From Theodoxus fluviatilis (taxonomy: Eukaryota; Mollusca; Gastropoda; Cycloneritida; Neritidae), in contig JAWQFJ010001812.1 in NCBI GenBank assembly GCA_034096865.1, positions 27,501 to 91,500 of the forward strand: DNA of 64,000 nt, written 5' to 3'. The stretch's first letter is position 1. Each line of letters begins with the position of its first letter. Of the stretch, positions 24,091 to 33,278 are shown in pieces. Both the position numbers and the translations under genes were made by a program. Below the pieces are notes generated by a model that saw nothing but the letters and a program-made list of their open reading frames with translations, was not told where the DNA came from and did not search any database.

Positions 24091-24571
24091 ATGGTCTTAT
24101 TCAACATGCTTCTCACAGTGGTCATTTGGGGTGTAATTCATGAACGTGGACTTTCGAGAGCACTGGTCTTGGACTTTTGAGTCCCAGACCACCGCTGGTC
24201 TAGGGACTAGTCTGGGACTCAGCGAGTCTATGATTCACGAACCCAGACTGGGTGTTGACTTGAAAGGCTGGGACTGATTGACCTAGTCTATGGTTTATTT
24301 TCAGAATGAGTTGGAATTCCCGGGGATTCCGCCCAGTGCGCAAGCGCATAGCGTACCGCTTCAAACTTCCCGTCAAAAATGTCAGCCGCGATCGGTAGCA
24401 AACCTCGAAGAAAAGCCCCGATTTCACGGAGCGGGAATCGGTAGCTATCATAAAAGCGGTGTCAGCAAGATACGGATACATTAACAGCAGCATACACACA
24501 GCCCAAGCAAACAAAAGAAGAGGGACAGCGTGGGAGGAGGTGACAAATGAAGTACGAGCTGACGCTGGCTG

Positions 24572-24572
<1 letters not shown>

Positions 24573-24651
<79 letters not shown>
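24573..24651. repeat. GT microsatellite
   Basis: About 39 pure GT dinucleotides inside the inverted-repeat element. Confidence 0.97.
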
Positions 24652-24652
<1 letters not shown>

Positions 24653-25073
24653 ACCGTTTATTAAGTTCATCAGCAAGAGGCAAACGAGCAGAAGATCAAG
24701 TTTTACAATATGGCAGGATTTCCAAGTGAGAACCATTGAAATTCAGTAAGGAAGGGGTGGAACAAAAACCTGCCTTGATGAGGAAAAATATACACACACA
24801 CACAGTGTCACACACACACACACGTACACTCGATCAGCTTCGATCAGCTCGCACTTTTCCCATCAAACACGTGAAACCCTGGCGATCGTCACACATTTTC
24901 TCAGTTACCAAAAATAAAGCAATTTAACCTGAGCCGTGTTTTCATAACACAGATGCAATTTTAATGTATCGTTTTCATATCATCAGACAACACTAGCATT
25001 GTACCCAATGTCAACAGCAGCAGACAGGTTCGAGGACAATGTTTACTGGTGTCGCTGAGGTCCGCGCGTCAGC

Positions 25074-25082
25074 TATAAATAG
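25074..25082 (+). promoter_or_regulatory. TATA box inside an inverted-repeat element
   Basis: TATAAATAG matches the TATA consensus and is preceded by GC-richer sequence (CGCTGAGGTCCGCGCG). It could drive transcription from the element toward the right. No open frame of note follows. Confidence 0.3.
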
Positions 25083-25495
25083 AACTTGCGCGAAGCTTGA
25101 GATGATCGGCGACCTGCATTTCCAATTGTAAAATGTCAGCTCTTTCAGGACCTATCGATGCAATCAACACACAGCTTTGATAATTTAATGCTGTTCATGG
25201 CTTACATTTTCGTTCGATGGGTTTCTAGTGTCCCAAAATACAGCGATTTCTGCGCGAACCGGAGGCAGGGTCGGCCATTTAATTTCGCGGCAGCCTTGGA
25301 CTTTGGTGTGTAGTCCAACAAATCCTTGGACCACCGTAGTCCGCAGTTCAGCCTGAGACTGAACCAAAGTCCACGTTCATGAATTGTAGACTACGACAGT
25401 CCACGTTCATGAATTGTAGACTACGACAGTAGCCCGAGACCAGCGGCAGTGGTCTAAGACCACGCTGAAAGTCCACGTTCATGAATTACACCCCA

Positions 25496-25858
25496 GCTGT
25501 CTACGTCCATGCCTACGTTTACCAGTATAACATTTGCGCCTTCGCTGTGGGGTGAGCGCGTATGCATTATTCACACAGTTGTAGGTATCAAACATCTCTA
25601 TGATGATCCAATCACAGTTTTGTATTATCTTCATCACGGGTAAGCTGTTGCTCAGCTTCAATGCGCTAGATTGCATTTGAACTTCCTTCTGCCTGCAGTA
25701 ATTCTTTGTGAGTGACGTCAGGGCGGACAGCCAAATGTAGATCTATGCATGCCTCATCATACAGCAAGATTATTAGTAGAGGACCTGAGGCTGATGGGGC
25801 ATCATTGCCAGAGAAAAAAACGAATTACTAGAACCTGCGAGACCGGGCACTGGAGAGC
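25496..25858. other. Intergenic
   Basis: Unique sequence between an inverted-repeat element and a G-rich tract; nothing recognised. Confidence 0.4.
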
Positions 25859-26262
25859 TTGTGGGGGAGGGAGGAGGGGGGGGGGGAGGAGGGGGTATAT
25901 GGGGATAGGGGCAGACAGAAAGGAAATGAAACAGCACTGAGGACCACAGGAGGTAGACATCTGGGGGTGGGGGCGAAGTGGTTGGTGGGCATTTATGAGT
26001 ACAATGAGCTGCAAAGACATGCTAAGAAATGGGAATAAAGGGGTGGTGGGTGGGAATGTTGGTGGAGGCTGGGGGAGGAGGCTGGGGATGGAAACGGGGG
26101 GGAGGAGGCGATGGCGTGGAGATTGGGGTGGAGGCATGGGGTGGAGGCTGGGGATGGGGTGGGATGGGATGAGGTGAGGTGGGGTGGGGTGAGGTATGGG
26201 TGGTGTGAGTTGGGGGGGAGGGGAGTTGGGGGGGAGGGGAGTTGGGGGTGGGTTGCAATGGG
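25859..26262. repeat. G-rich GGTGG/GGGAG low-complexity region
   Basis: About 400 bp of G runs separated by A, T or GA (GGTGGAGGC, GGGATGGG, GGTGAGGTGGGG), giving Pro-rich minus-strand frames. Many stretches match the four-G-run pattern of G-quadruplexes. Confidence 0.9.
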
Positions 26263-26372
26263 GAAACCACAGGCAGAGACGGGACATAGAGACACAAGAG
26301 ACAGACCCAGTTGGGATAATGCATTAGGGAGACCTTGGGACATCATGGGTAGGTCGAGATACGGATGGGAAC

Positions 26373-26373
<1 letters not shown>

Positions 26374-26410
<37 letters not shown>

Positions 26411-26517
26411 CAGAGAGAGAGAGAGAAAGACAGAGAGAGAAAGAGAATGACAATGACAATGACAACTGTTTTTTATAGGCCAGCGGCCTGTTTCGAAGGA
26501 ATGTTTACAACAACGAC

Positions 26518-26599
<82 letters not shown>

Positions 26600-26600
26600 A
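26374..26600. repeat. Two GA microsatellites
   Basis: GA repeats at about 26374-26440 (with AAAG and CAGAG interruptions) and a longer pure GA run at about 26520-26597. Between them is a GACAAT triplet-like repeat and unique sequence. Confidence 0.93.
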
Positions 26601-27209
26601 TTAAGGGGGGGACATGGGGGGTGGGGAGGTATCCAGGGGCTGCAGAAACCTGGGGGACCTTGCCCTGGGACTCTACCTCTACCACGGCGCGGGTCTCCTC
26701 GGGGCCGTGCGCGCTCCTCCTCTCCAGACCAAACTTCGTTGGTTTCCTCTCTGATCGAGCTACTGGCGGGGCGGGCCTGTCGGATGGAAATATGGACAAA
26801 TAACCCCAGACCTGGGAGCCAAATTGAAGAGATGTCCTCAACAAGATATCGTCCCCACCGCGGGACAACCGGTGTTCTACGACGGAATGACTCCTCTCTG
26901 AAAAAAAATTACCTAAGATTCAACAGAAAAGTCTCATTTCTTTGTCTGAAATGCAGATGAAGGAAGGTGTAGCCATCGAAGAGGATTTAGCATCTCAGTA
27001 ATACTTTCTATGATGGATATGTTGGCTTGATTTTGCGTGAGGTATAATCACATTCTCTTGCGTTGCCCCTGGCATGAAACCATGGTACTCCTTGACAGAG
27101 TAGACAAGTGGAGCTCATATAACTCGACCACTCAGACTTCATGTTGCCCAAGTTTTTACCCTACTCCAAGGTGGCTGTACAATCCTAGTCAGCTTCCCTT
27201 CGGGATGTC
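26601..27209. other. Intergenic
   Basis: Open frames on both strands (26473-26868 minus, 26739-26960 plus) have no recognised domain. Confidence 0.35.
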
Positions 27210-27386
27210 GCTTCAGCCAAAGACACTATCTAACGGGACCACCAGCTCCACCGAATCGGGCGAGAGGTCCCGGACACAGTGATTAGTGGGAACATCACTT
27301 CCGGTGAGCTACTATTTTACTATGGCTGCGCTGTTCGCTCTCCGATAAAAGCTTACTAACTTAAAATAGTAATTTGTCAGTCTGAA

Positions 27387-27546
27387 CAAAGACACTATCT
27401 AATGGGACCGCCAGCTTCTGAAGTTCTAACACGATTTGTCATTTGGCCTCTCGTGACGTTTGGACGTTCGTGGGAACATGACTTCCGGTAGAATGAAGCC
27501 TACAGTGGACTAGTAATAATCGTGTTTTCACATAGTAGTGTCTTTC
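27387..27546. repeat. Second, nested copy of the element terminus
   Basis: CAAAGACACTATCTAATGGG starts 3 bp after the end of the left arm, and GGGAACATGACTTCCGG later in this segment matches the arm again. A weak reverse match (AGTGTCTTTC) at about 27535-27544 could be its other end, giving a small internally deleted relative. Confidence 0.55.
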
Positions 27547-27700
27547 ATGTGTATCTGCATTTAATAAATTCGAAGATTGAAAAAAAGTACTGTATTAGTT
27601 TCATAATCAAAGACATTTTGAGCGTAACGAAGCAAGAATTCACAGTCGATCAATTTGTTTACATTTGCCAGACCAGTGCGGGAATGTACGCGTGATTTTT

Positions 27701-28515
27701 GACTCACATGCGAAGCAAAAGTGAGTCTATGTACTGAGCCGTCCGTCCGGGCGTAAAAAACTTAAACGTTGAATTTTTCTCGGAGACTATTAAGTCTATC
27801 AACACCAAATGTGGCATGATGGTGTATGATGACAAGGCCTCAAAAAACATACATAGTGACTTGACCTTGCTTCAAGGTCAAGGTCACAGGAGCCATAAAT
27901 GTGGTCTCAAAAACAGTAATTTTTCACATTTTCCCAATTTTCTCCCACGTTATTGAGAATGGCGACCTTAGCTACAAGTGGTATATAGGTCAAAGCAAGC
28001 CCTATCTCTTGATACCAGTTTGGTTGACCTTGCTTCAAGGTCAAGGTCACAGGAGCTCTTCAAAGTTGGATTGTATACATATTTTGAAGTGACCTTGACC
28101 CTGAACTATGGAAGATAACTGTTTCAAACTTAATAATTATGTGGGGCACATGTTATACTTTTATCATGAGACACATTTGTTCACATATCATCAAGGTCAA
28201 GGTCACTTTGACCCTTATGAAATGTGACCAAAATGGGGTAGTGAACCACTAAAAGTGACTATATCTCATGGTAGAAAGTGCCAATAAGCACCATTGTGCT
28301 TCCTATGTCTTGAATTAACAGCTTTGTGTTGCATGACCTTGGATTACCTTGACCTTGGGTCAAGGTCACATGTATTTTGGTAGGAAAAATGTGTAAAGCA
28401 TTTCTTAGTGTATGATGTCATTGGTAGGTTTAGTTGTTTGACCTTGACCTTGAAGGTCACCTGAAGGTAAAGGTCAAGGTCAAGCATGTGAGTCGTATGG
28501 GCTTTGCCCTTCTTG
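27701..28515. mobile_element. Dispersed repeat rich in TCAAGGTCA sites, nested in the inverted-repeat element
   Basis: The segment starts GACTCACATGC and ends with the inverse GCATGTGAGTC (28484-28494), followed by GGGCTTTGCCCTTCTTG. I count about eleven copies of TCAAGGTCA or its complement TGACCTTGA, several overlapping as TCAAGGTCAAGGTCA and some in opposed orientation. There is no long open frame. Similar sequence occurs widely in molluscan genomes as far as I recall; that is memory, not a search. Probably a non-autonomous element. Confidence 0.7.
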
Positions 28516-28933
28516 TTCAGTGTTGCCGTTAGTTTTATTGCAAAAGTTTAGGTGATATACTTGTCATCAAGAAGTATTCTGCAGACTGACAAATTAATAT
28601 TTTACGTTAGTGAGCTTTCATCGAAGATCGAACAGCGCAGCTATTGTTAAATAGTGGCTCACCGAAAGTGATGTTCCCGCGAATCACTACCTCTCTCGCA
28701 ATTCGGCGAAGCTGGCGGTCCCGTTAGATAGTGTCTTTGCTTCAGCGCATTAAATACAACATGCAGTATTACTTTTACTATTAGAGCGTCACGCGAAGAT
28801 CTTAGTGTGAGACATAGCATTTGAAATGGAAGGGATTTCCTCTCGTGTCATTGTTTTCACATTACGAGTAAATTACCAGATCTAACACGGGTTCTAATAA
28901 TAATCACTGATACAATGGGATTATCTGGGGAGA

Positions 28934-28936
<3 letters not shown>

Positions 28937-28967
<31 letters not shown>

Positions 28968-28975
28968 AAAATACA
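28937..28975. repeat. Poly-G run of 39
   Basis: Thirty-nine consecutive G residues on the plus strand. The exact length may be unreliable because sequencing of such homopolymers is error-prone. Confidence 0.95.
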
Positions 28976-29474
28976 CTTACGCATCTTTTTACGGTGATTT
29001 TGAATCAAACGACCAACAGTAAAACCACACTGAATGTCAGTGCGGAGTCAAGCACGGTATCCTTCGTCTAATACGTTAGCTGAGGCTCCATGATACGCAC
29101 CATTTGCGACTGGTTGTGGTGGTGATTTAACTTCAAGCTTGGGATTGAACAGACCTTCCATAGCAATGTTGGAGCTTACTGAAAGCGAGGTATTTGGCCA
29201 CCGTGCACTTGTTGTGCGACCTTGTCCACCAAGTCGACGTCAAGAGAGAAAGAGAGGGGAAACCATTCAAAGTTGCAAACTAGCATCGGGATCAGACAAA
29301 ATGTCCTGACGAAAACAAGAATGAGAGTCATCAAAGATGCATGAACGAGGAAAACATGATCGCTCGTTTGGATGAGGTAAACAACCTCGGTTTAAATATA
29401 GAGTTGAAAACAGGCCTCCATTTCAATCTTCAATCCTCTTTTTCTCTGCAACTCCTGACAAGTCCTATATGTTC
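28976..29474. other. Intergenic
   Basis: Unique sequence with no recognised gene. Confidence 0.4.
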
Positions 29475-29483
29475 TCTCTCTCT

Positions 29484-29546
<63 letters not shown>

Positions 29547-29583
29547 CTCTATCTCTTTCTATATCTCTCTCGCTCTCTCGCTC

Positions 29584-29621
<38 letters not shown>

Positions 29622-29625
29622 CCCC
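29475..29625. repeat. CT / CTAT microsatellite
   Basis: CT dinucleotides, a CTAT segment near 29527-29548, then CT again. The SLSLSL frames are repeat translations. Confidence 0.95.
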
Positions 29626-30235
29626 CTCTCCCCCCTTCCTTGCAACTGACTTGTGTACATCTGATGATATGCTTTCACAAATTTCTTGGGTTTGACCGCG
29701 GTGCTGGTGACTCCAGCCAGAGTGAAAGCCTACAGATGTTGTCGATGCGTTATGAAATTTCAGTAGTTGCGCAGTTGTCTCTAAGCTGTGTCAAGTATGA
29801 CGAAGAACTCCTCCAAGACAAAGCTCTGTGAATCATTGATGAGACTGACACGTGACTGCCCTCCTCGTTGCCATGCAGCAGCCTGTCTTGTCAGATTGCC
29901 AGCATGGAATCCGCAATCGTACAGCGGTAAAACTCGCCCGTGCCCGTATGCAAATGGGCTCACGTAAAGGCACCTACAGACACATTAGTGCACGCACATT
30001 TTTAAGCAAGTGTACAGGTACGATCCCACACACAAAAATGCATGCGCTTGTACACACATACAACGCTCTTTCCTCCGCCATCCCATCTCCCTTAACGCAC
30101 ACCCCATCCGCTTCGTCCAACTGCACCCCTGTCTTTCCGCCGTGCAAAGTCACACAATTTCATGTACAAAAGCGCAGATAACTCCAGCCAATAACTGTAT
30201 GGTATGTACGACTCGAGAGCACTCTGAGAGCGCAA

Positions 30236-30609
30236 ACCTCCACCAAGGAAGCAACACGTTCTCTTCCTTGGCCTATATAAGTAAATCAGGCGGGATGTTT
30301 TGCTAGCCAGGCCTGACGCGACAATTTCAGTTCATATTAGTGGCTGAAGTGAAAGCATCTCTGAGTGCCGAACGCATACGACGACGTCATCAATAGTTTG
30401 ACGCATCAACTTCGTGATTTGCTACTAAATTTCTATTTTTGGTTGTAATTCCAAAACTAGATATCAGATAATCTCCAGCTGAATTTTATGAACAGTTTCA
30501 TAGGTGACACCAGATTTCATTGGGATCCGTTAAGAACTTTTTGAGTTATTTTGCTGAATAACTAATTAACAAACGAACCTAGGGAAAATATAACCTACTT
30601 GGCGGAGGT
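30236..30609. mobile_element. MITE-like repeat bounded by ACCTCC(A/G)CCAAG
   Basis: The left end ACCTCCACCAAG (30236) and the right end CTTGGCGGAGGT (30598-30609) are inverse copies with one mismatch in twelve. The right part contains GTTAAGAACTTTTTGAG, which I recall from repeats common in marine animals. No coding potential. A TATATAAG box lies at about 30275. The short inverted repeat alone is weak evidence. Confidence 0.45.
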
Positions 30610-30703
30610 GAACATGTTTTCTTGATTTTACGGCATTCAAACACCCACAACTTTTTCCAAGTGGTTGATTATGCAGGAGAGAGTTGTGACTCGATCCGTC
30701 AAT

Positions 30704-30729
30704 TGGGGGGGGAGGGGGGGGGGGGGGGG
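30704..30729. repeat. Poly-G run
   Basis: G-run with a single A interruption at 30713; the longest pure part is 16 G. Confidence 0.85.
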
Positions 30730-30844
30730 ACCTGTAAATGATGCTACGGCGCGTTAAGCGAGAAAAGTATAGTATTTTGAATAGAAATGTGAGCAGACGA
30801 TACCGGTGAAGTACTTCTCCAAAGTTTCATACATGAACACATTC

Positions 30845-30945
30845 ACGTGCACACACACACGCAGCATGCACACAAACACACGCACCCCCACACACTCACA
30901 CGCACGCATGCACGCACGCATGCACGCACGCGCACCACACTTGCA
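30845..30945. repeat. CA / CGCA / GCATGC-rich imperfect repeat
   Basis: CA dinucleotides followed by CACGCACGCATG units. Confidence 0.8.
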
Positions 30946-31384
30946 CTGCTCATGTACTTAATATCCCTTTTAGCCGTATGTTGTTGTTGTTGTTGTTGCG
31001 TACCTGGGCTAAACACTCCCAGGATCACCCAAGTGGGTGAGATGATTGTGTGTGACTGTTTTTGAACACCCCGCCATATAGGCAGCCACACTCCGTCTTC
31101 AGGGCATCTGATCTCTGTCTCCAGAGAATGCCAGTTGTTATGTTAGGAGCTTACCACGGCTGAAGATAATCCCCACATAACAGTACAACATAACAACATT
31201 TTGCTGTAGCCTTGGTTTTTGGCTGGAGTCAACAAATAACAACAGCCTTTGCCCAAGGCAATTTTAGCCGTATGAGTCACGGCAAATACTCCGGAACGGA
31301 AATATCCAACGTCTGTTTCTAGAACCACCTTAAATGATACGAATCATCTGTAGCCAAGTTGCACTTTTTTTCCAGCACAAACGA
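30946..31384. other. Intergenic with a GTT run
   Basis: A (TTG)n run at about 30979-30998 and otherwise unique sequence. Nothing recognised. Confidence 0.4.
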
Positions 31385-31387
31385 TTT

Positions 31388-31442
<55 letters not shown>
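31385..31442. repeat. TTTC microsatellite
   Basis: About fourteen TTTC tetranucleotides. Confidence 0.95.
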
Positions 31443-31518
31443 ACTTAATAAAGGAATTTTGTTGACCGATATGCCTACAGCTAAATCTTAACATAACGTT
31501 GTTTCAGAGTATCTATGG

Positions 31519-31524
31519 TTTATT
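31519..31524 (-). promoter_or_regulatory. Candidate AATAAA poly(A) signal for the lectin gene
   Basis: AATAAA on the minus strand, about 660 bp past the lectin stop codon. A nearer ATTAAA variant lies at 31922-31927, about 260 bp past the stop. Either could end the transcript; the sequence alone does not decide. Confidence 0.3.
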
Positions 31525-32186
31525 GTGACTGACGGGAAAAACAGAAATAAAATTGGAGGAAATAATACATGTAGTGTTCATCGTGAATTTCTTTCCTCGA
31601 TAAACAAATAATTGCTACGAGTCCTGTGCCGAATAATTCAGAGAAAAACAAATTACTCTAGACGGTAAACATTTTAGTGTCGTGGGTAATCAATACGTTA
31701 TCACAAAAGTATCCGTATTAATAAAACTGAACCAATATATGAACCACCTCTCAAATGTCCATACCAAAGTGATGCGCTTCTTGATGAGCGGTCGAAAAGT
31801 GATAACCAAGTAGTATCGTTCAATCAGATCACGAAAGGTTCCGATAAAATAGTTTTAAACAACTTTTTGTTTAAGAAATAAGATCACCTCTGCCCCTTAT
31901 CAATACGAAAGTGCCAACAAGTTTAATTAACCATGAACGCCTTTTGAGAAGGGATGTAAAATCATTGTTATACCGAAAGCAACTTTTCCGAGCAAATGAG
32001 GTCAAACATTTTCTAGATATTAAAACTGAACATATGCAGGACACTGTCACGCGTGGAGTAGTGTGATCCAGACAACAAACTGAACAAGTTTTCCTTATCA
32101 AGAAACCCGCTGACCCAAGAACATTGCCATAGAGTCTACCCCTATCGTTCTCAGTCGAATGCATCAGAGCTCGTCTTGGCATTCAG

Positions 32187-33005
32187 TCAGTACCTGCCCA
32201 CGGATTTTCCATACTCGTAGTACAGCTTGATGGCGTATATCACGAAGGAGAGGAGGAGGATGAAGAGGATGACGAAGACGCAGTTCAAGAAGAGGGTGGA
32301 GGTCAGCTCGGGTCCGATCACCTCCGTCTCGACGTGCATGCGCTGGTTAAAGAGCGGGATGGAGTGCGAAGACGCGGGCTCGTCCTCGATGACGGGGTCC
32401 GGGGTGCGACCGTCCAGCTCGCACAGGTCTCCGTGGAAGTGCGTGCCGCTGCAGTTGCAGGAGAAAGACGAGTCGCACTTACCATGGCGGCAGCCACGGG
32501 GACACTGGGGAAGCTCGCACAGAAAGCGCAGCCGGGTGTCTCGGAACCCAGTCGGCACCGAGTCCCACTCCATGGTGGCCTCGCTCAGGCGGATGAGGGC
32601 GTAGTCGCCCATCCTGCCCGTCAGCGGCTCCCACATGTCATGGTTCCGCACCTCCCTGTCCCCAGGAAACCAGTGCCAGACGCCCGTCATCTTGACAGCG
32701 CCTAACCACGTGCCCCCGTGGTCGTCGTCGAAGTACTTGGGCCTGTGGGTTCGGACGTAGTCGAAGACGACGCTGACCTCCTCCCTGGTTTCCAGACTGA
32801 TGGGAAACGCCTTGAACTGGTTCCAGCACGTCTCGACCGCCGTCTGGAAGCTCCCTATCATGTCGTATTCGATGACGTAGCACTTGGACTCGGAGCCCAC
32901 GGACAGACGGATGATGCTCTCCATGCAGGCGAGAGGCTTCAGGTCGGCCCCGTCTGCACTCGTGACCAGTCCCAGTACGAGGACAAGCGCAGCTACCCGC
33001 TCCAT
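32187..33005 (-). CDS. Membrane C-type-lectin-like / EGF protein, intronless
   Basis: A 272-residue type I membrane protein. Residues 1-19 are a signal peptide ending near TSADG-A. Residues 27-163 form a C-type-lectin-like domain: C27 and C42 fit the N-terminal hairpin disulfide of long-form domains, C60 and C163 the main disulfide, and TWLGAV at 99-104 the WIGL core. The second disulfide is absent (GDYA at 133-136 and V150 where cysteines are expected). EPN is replaced by EPL (126-128) and WND by EWD (146-148), so calcium-dependent sugar binding by the classical route is doubtful. Residues 168-195 are a six-cysteine EGF domain (C168, C172, C177, C183, C185, C195). A hydrophobic span at about 237-258 crosses the membrane, leaving a short Tyr-rich tail ending GKSVGRY. 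The ATG at 33005 has G at -3 and +4. Likely a cell-surface recognition or adhesion protein; the ligand is unknown. No intron is needed, so it is either a naturally intronless gene or an intact retrocopy. Confidence 0.88.
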   Translation of the reverse strand: MERVAALVLVLGLVTSADGADLKPLACMESIIRLSVGSESKCYVIEYDMIGSFQTAVETCWNQFKAFPISLETREEVSVVFDYVRTHRPKYFDDDHGGTWLGAVKMTGVWHWFPGDREVRNHDMWEPLTGRMGDYALIRLSEATMEWDSVPTGFRDTRLRFLCELPQCPRGCRHGKCDSSFSCNCSGTHFHGDLCELDGRTPDPVIEDEPASSHSIPLFNQRMHVETEVIGPELTSTLFLNCVFVILFILLLSFVIYAIKLYYEYGKSVGRY

Positions 33006-33079
33006 GGCGGGTGCACGTTAGTCGCGCAACTCAACTTCCCAATCTCATGGAAACGTGGAGCTTGGGCTTGTGAAAGTGA

Positions 33080-33122
33080 TGACGTAAGTGTTTGGAATGT
33101 ATGACCCATGCAGATGACGTAA
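33080..33122 (-). promoter_or_regulatory. Paired TTACGTCA (CRE/ATF-like) sites upstream of the lectin
   Basis: On the minus strand TTACGTCA occurs at 33087-33080 and 33122-33115, about 75 and 110 bp upstream of the lectin ATG and 35 bp apart. The octamer is a bZIP (CREB/ATF or PAR) site. No TATA box is visible between them and the start codon. Confidence 0.4.
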
Positions 33123-33254
33123 TGTCACCTTCTTTTGAGAGAGAAAATTATTGGCGTAGAGAAAATAAAGACAATTAGTTCTTGATTGTTATACAACTAC
33201 GGAATGATTTTTTAAAATATGCTGAAATATGCTGAAATGAGGAGTTAAGGAAAT

Positions 33255-33278
33255 GGGGGGGGGGGGGGGGGGGGGGGG
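33255..33278. repeat. Poly-G run of 24
   Basis: Twenty-four consecutive G residues about 250 bp upstream of the lectin start codon. Confidence 0.95.

Larger units (their letters stand above)
24127..25495. mobile_element. Inverted-repeat element (about 1.37 kb) with internal GT tract
   Basis: The terminal 28 bp at 24127-24154 (starting TGGGGTGTAATTC) and 25468-25495 are perfect inverted repeats. Inside lie further degenerate repeats of CACGTTCATGAATT and of TGGTCT/AGACCA motifs on both sides. A 30-bp unit occurs twice in tandem at 25368-25427. The centre holds a GT microsatellite (24573-24651) and a TATAAATAG box (25074-25082). No transposase frame was found, so it is a non-autonomous element. 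Flanking duplication is not obvious. It begins only 36 bp after the neighbouring foldback element. Confidence 0.8.
27218..28739. mobile_element. DNA element with about 160-bp terminal inverted repeats and 7-8 bp target duplication
   Basis: The left arm 27218-27384 and right arm 28582-28739 are inverted copies starting CAAAGACACTATCTAACGGG and ending at TTTGTCAGTCTG, with scattered substitutions and small indels. Both flanks carry CTTCAGC, or GCTTCAGC if the right edge is placed at 28738, a 7-8 bp target-site duplication of the hAT-like size class. There is no transposase frame, so it is non-autonomous. A second copy of the left terminus starts at 27387, and another repeat element (27701-28515) lies inside it. 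Confidence 0.85.

Noticed and set aside
31871..32182. 103-codon minus-strand frame just past the lectin stop
   Set aside because: Lies in the likely 3' untranslated region and has no domain.
32227..33104. Plus-strand frames opposite the lectin
   Set aside because: Antisense shadows of a GC-rich gene; no domain or plausible start.
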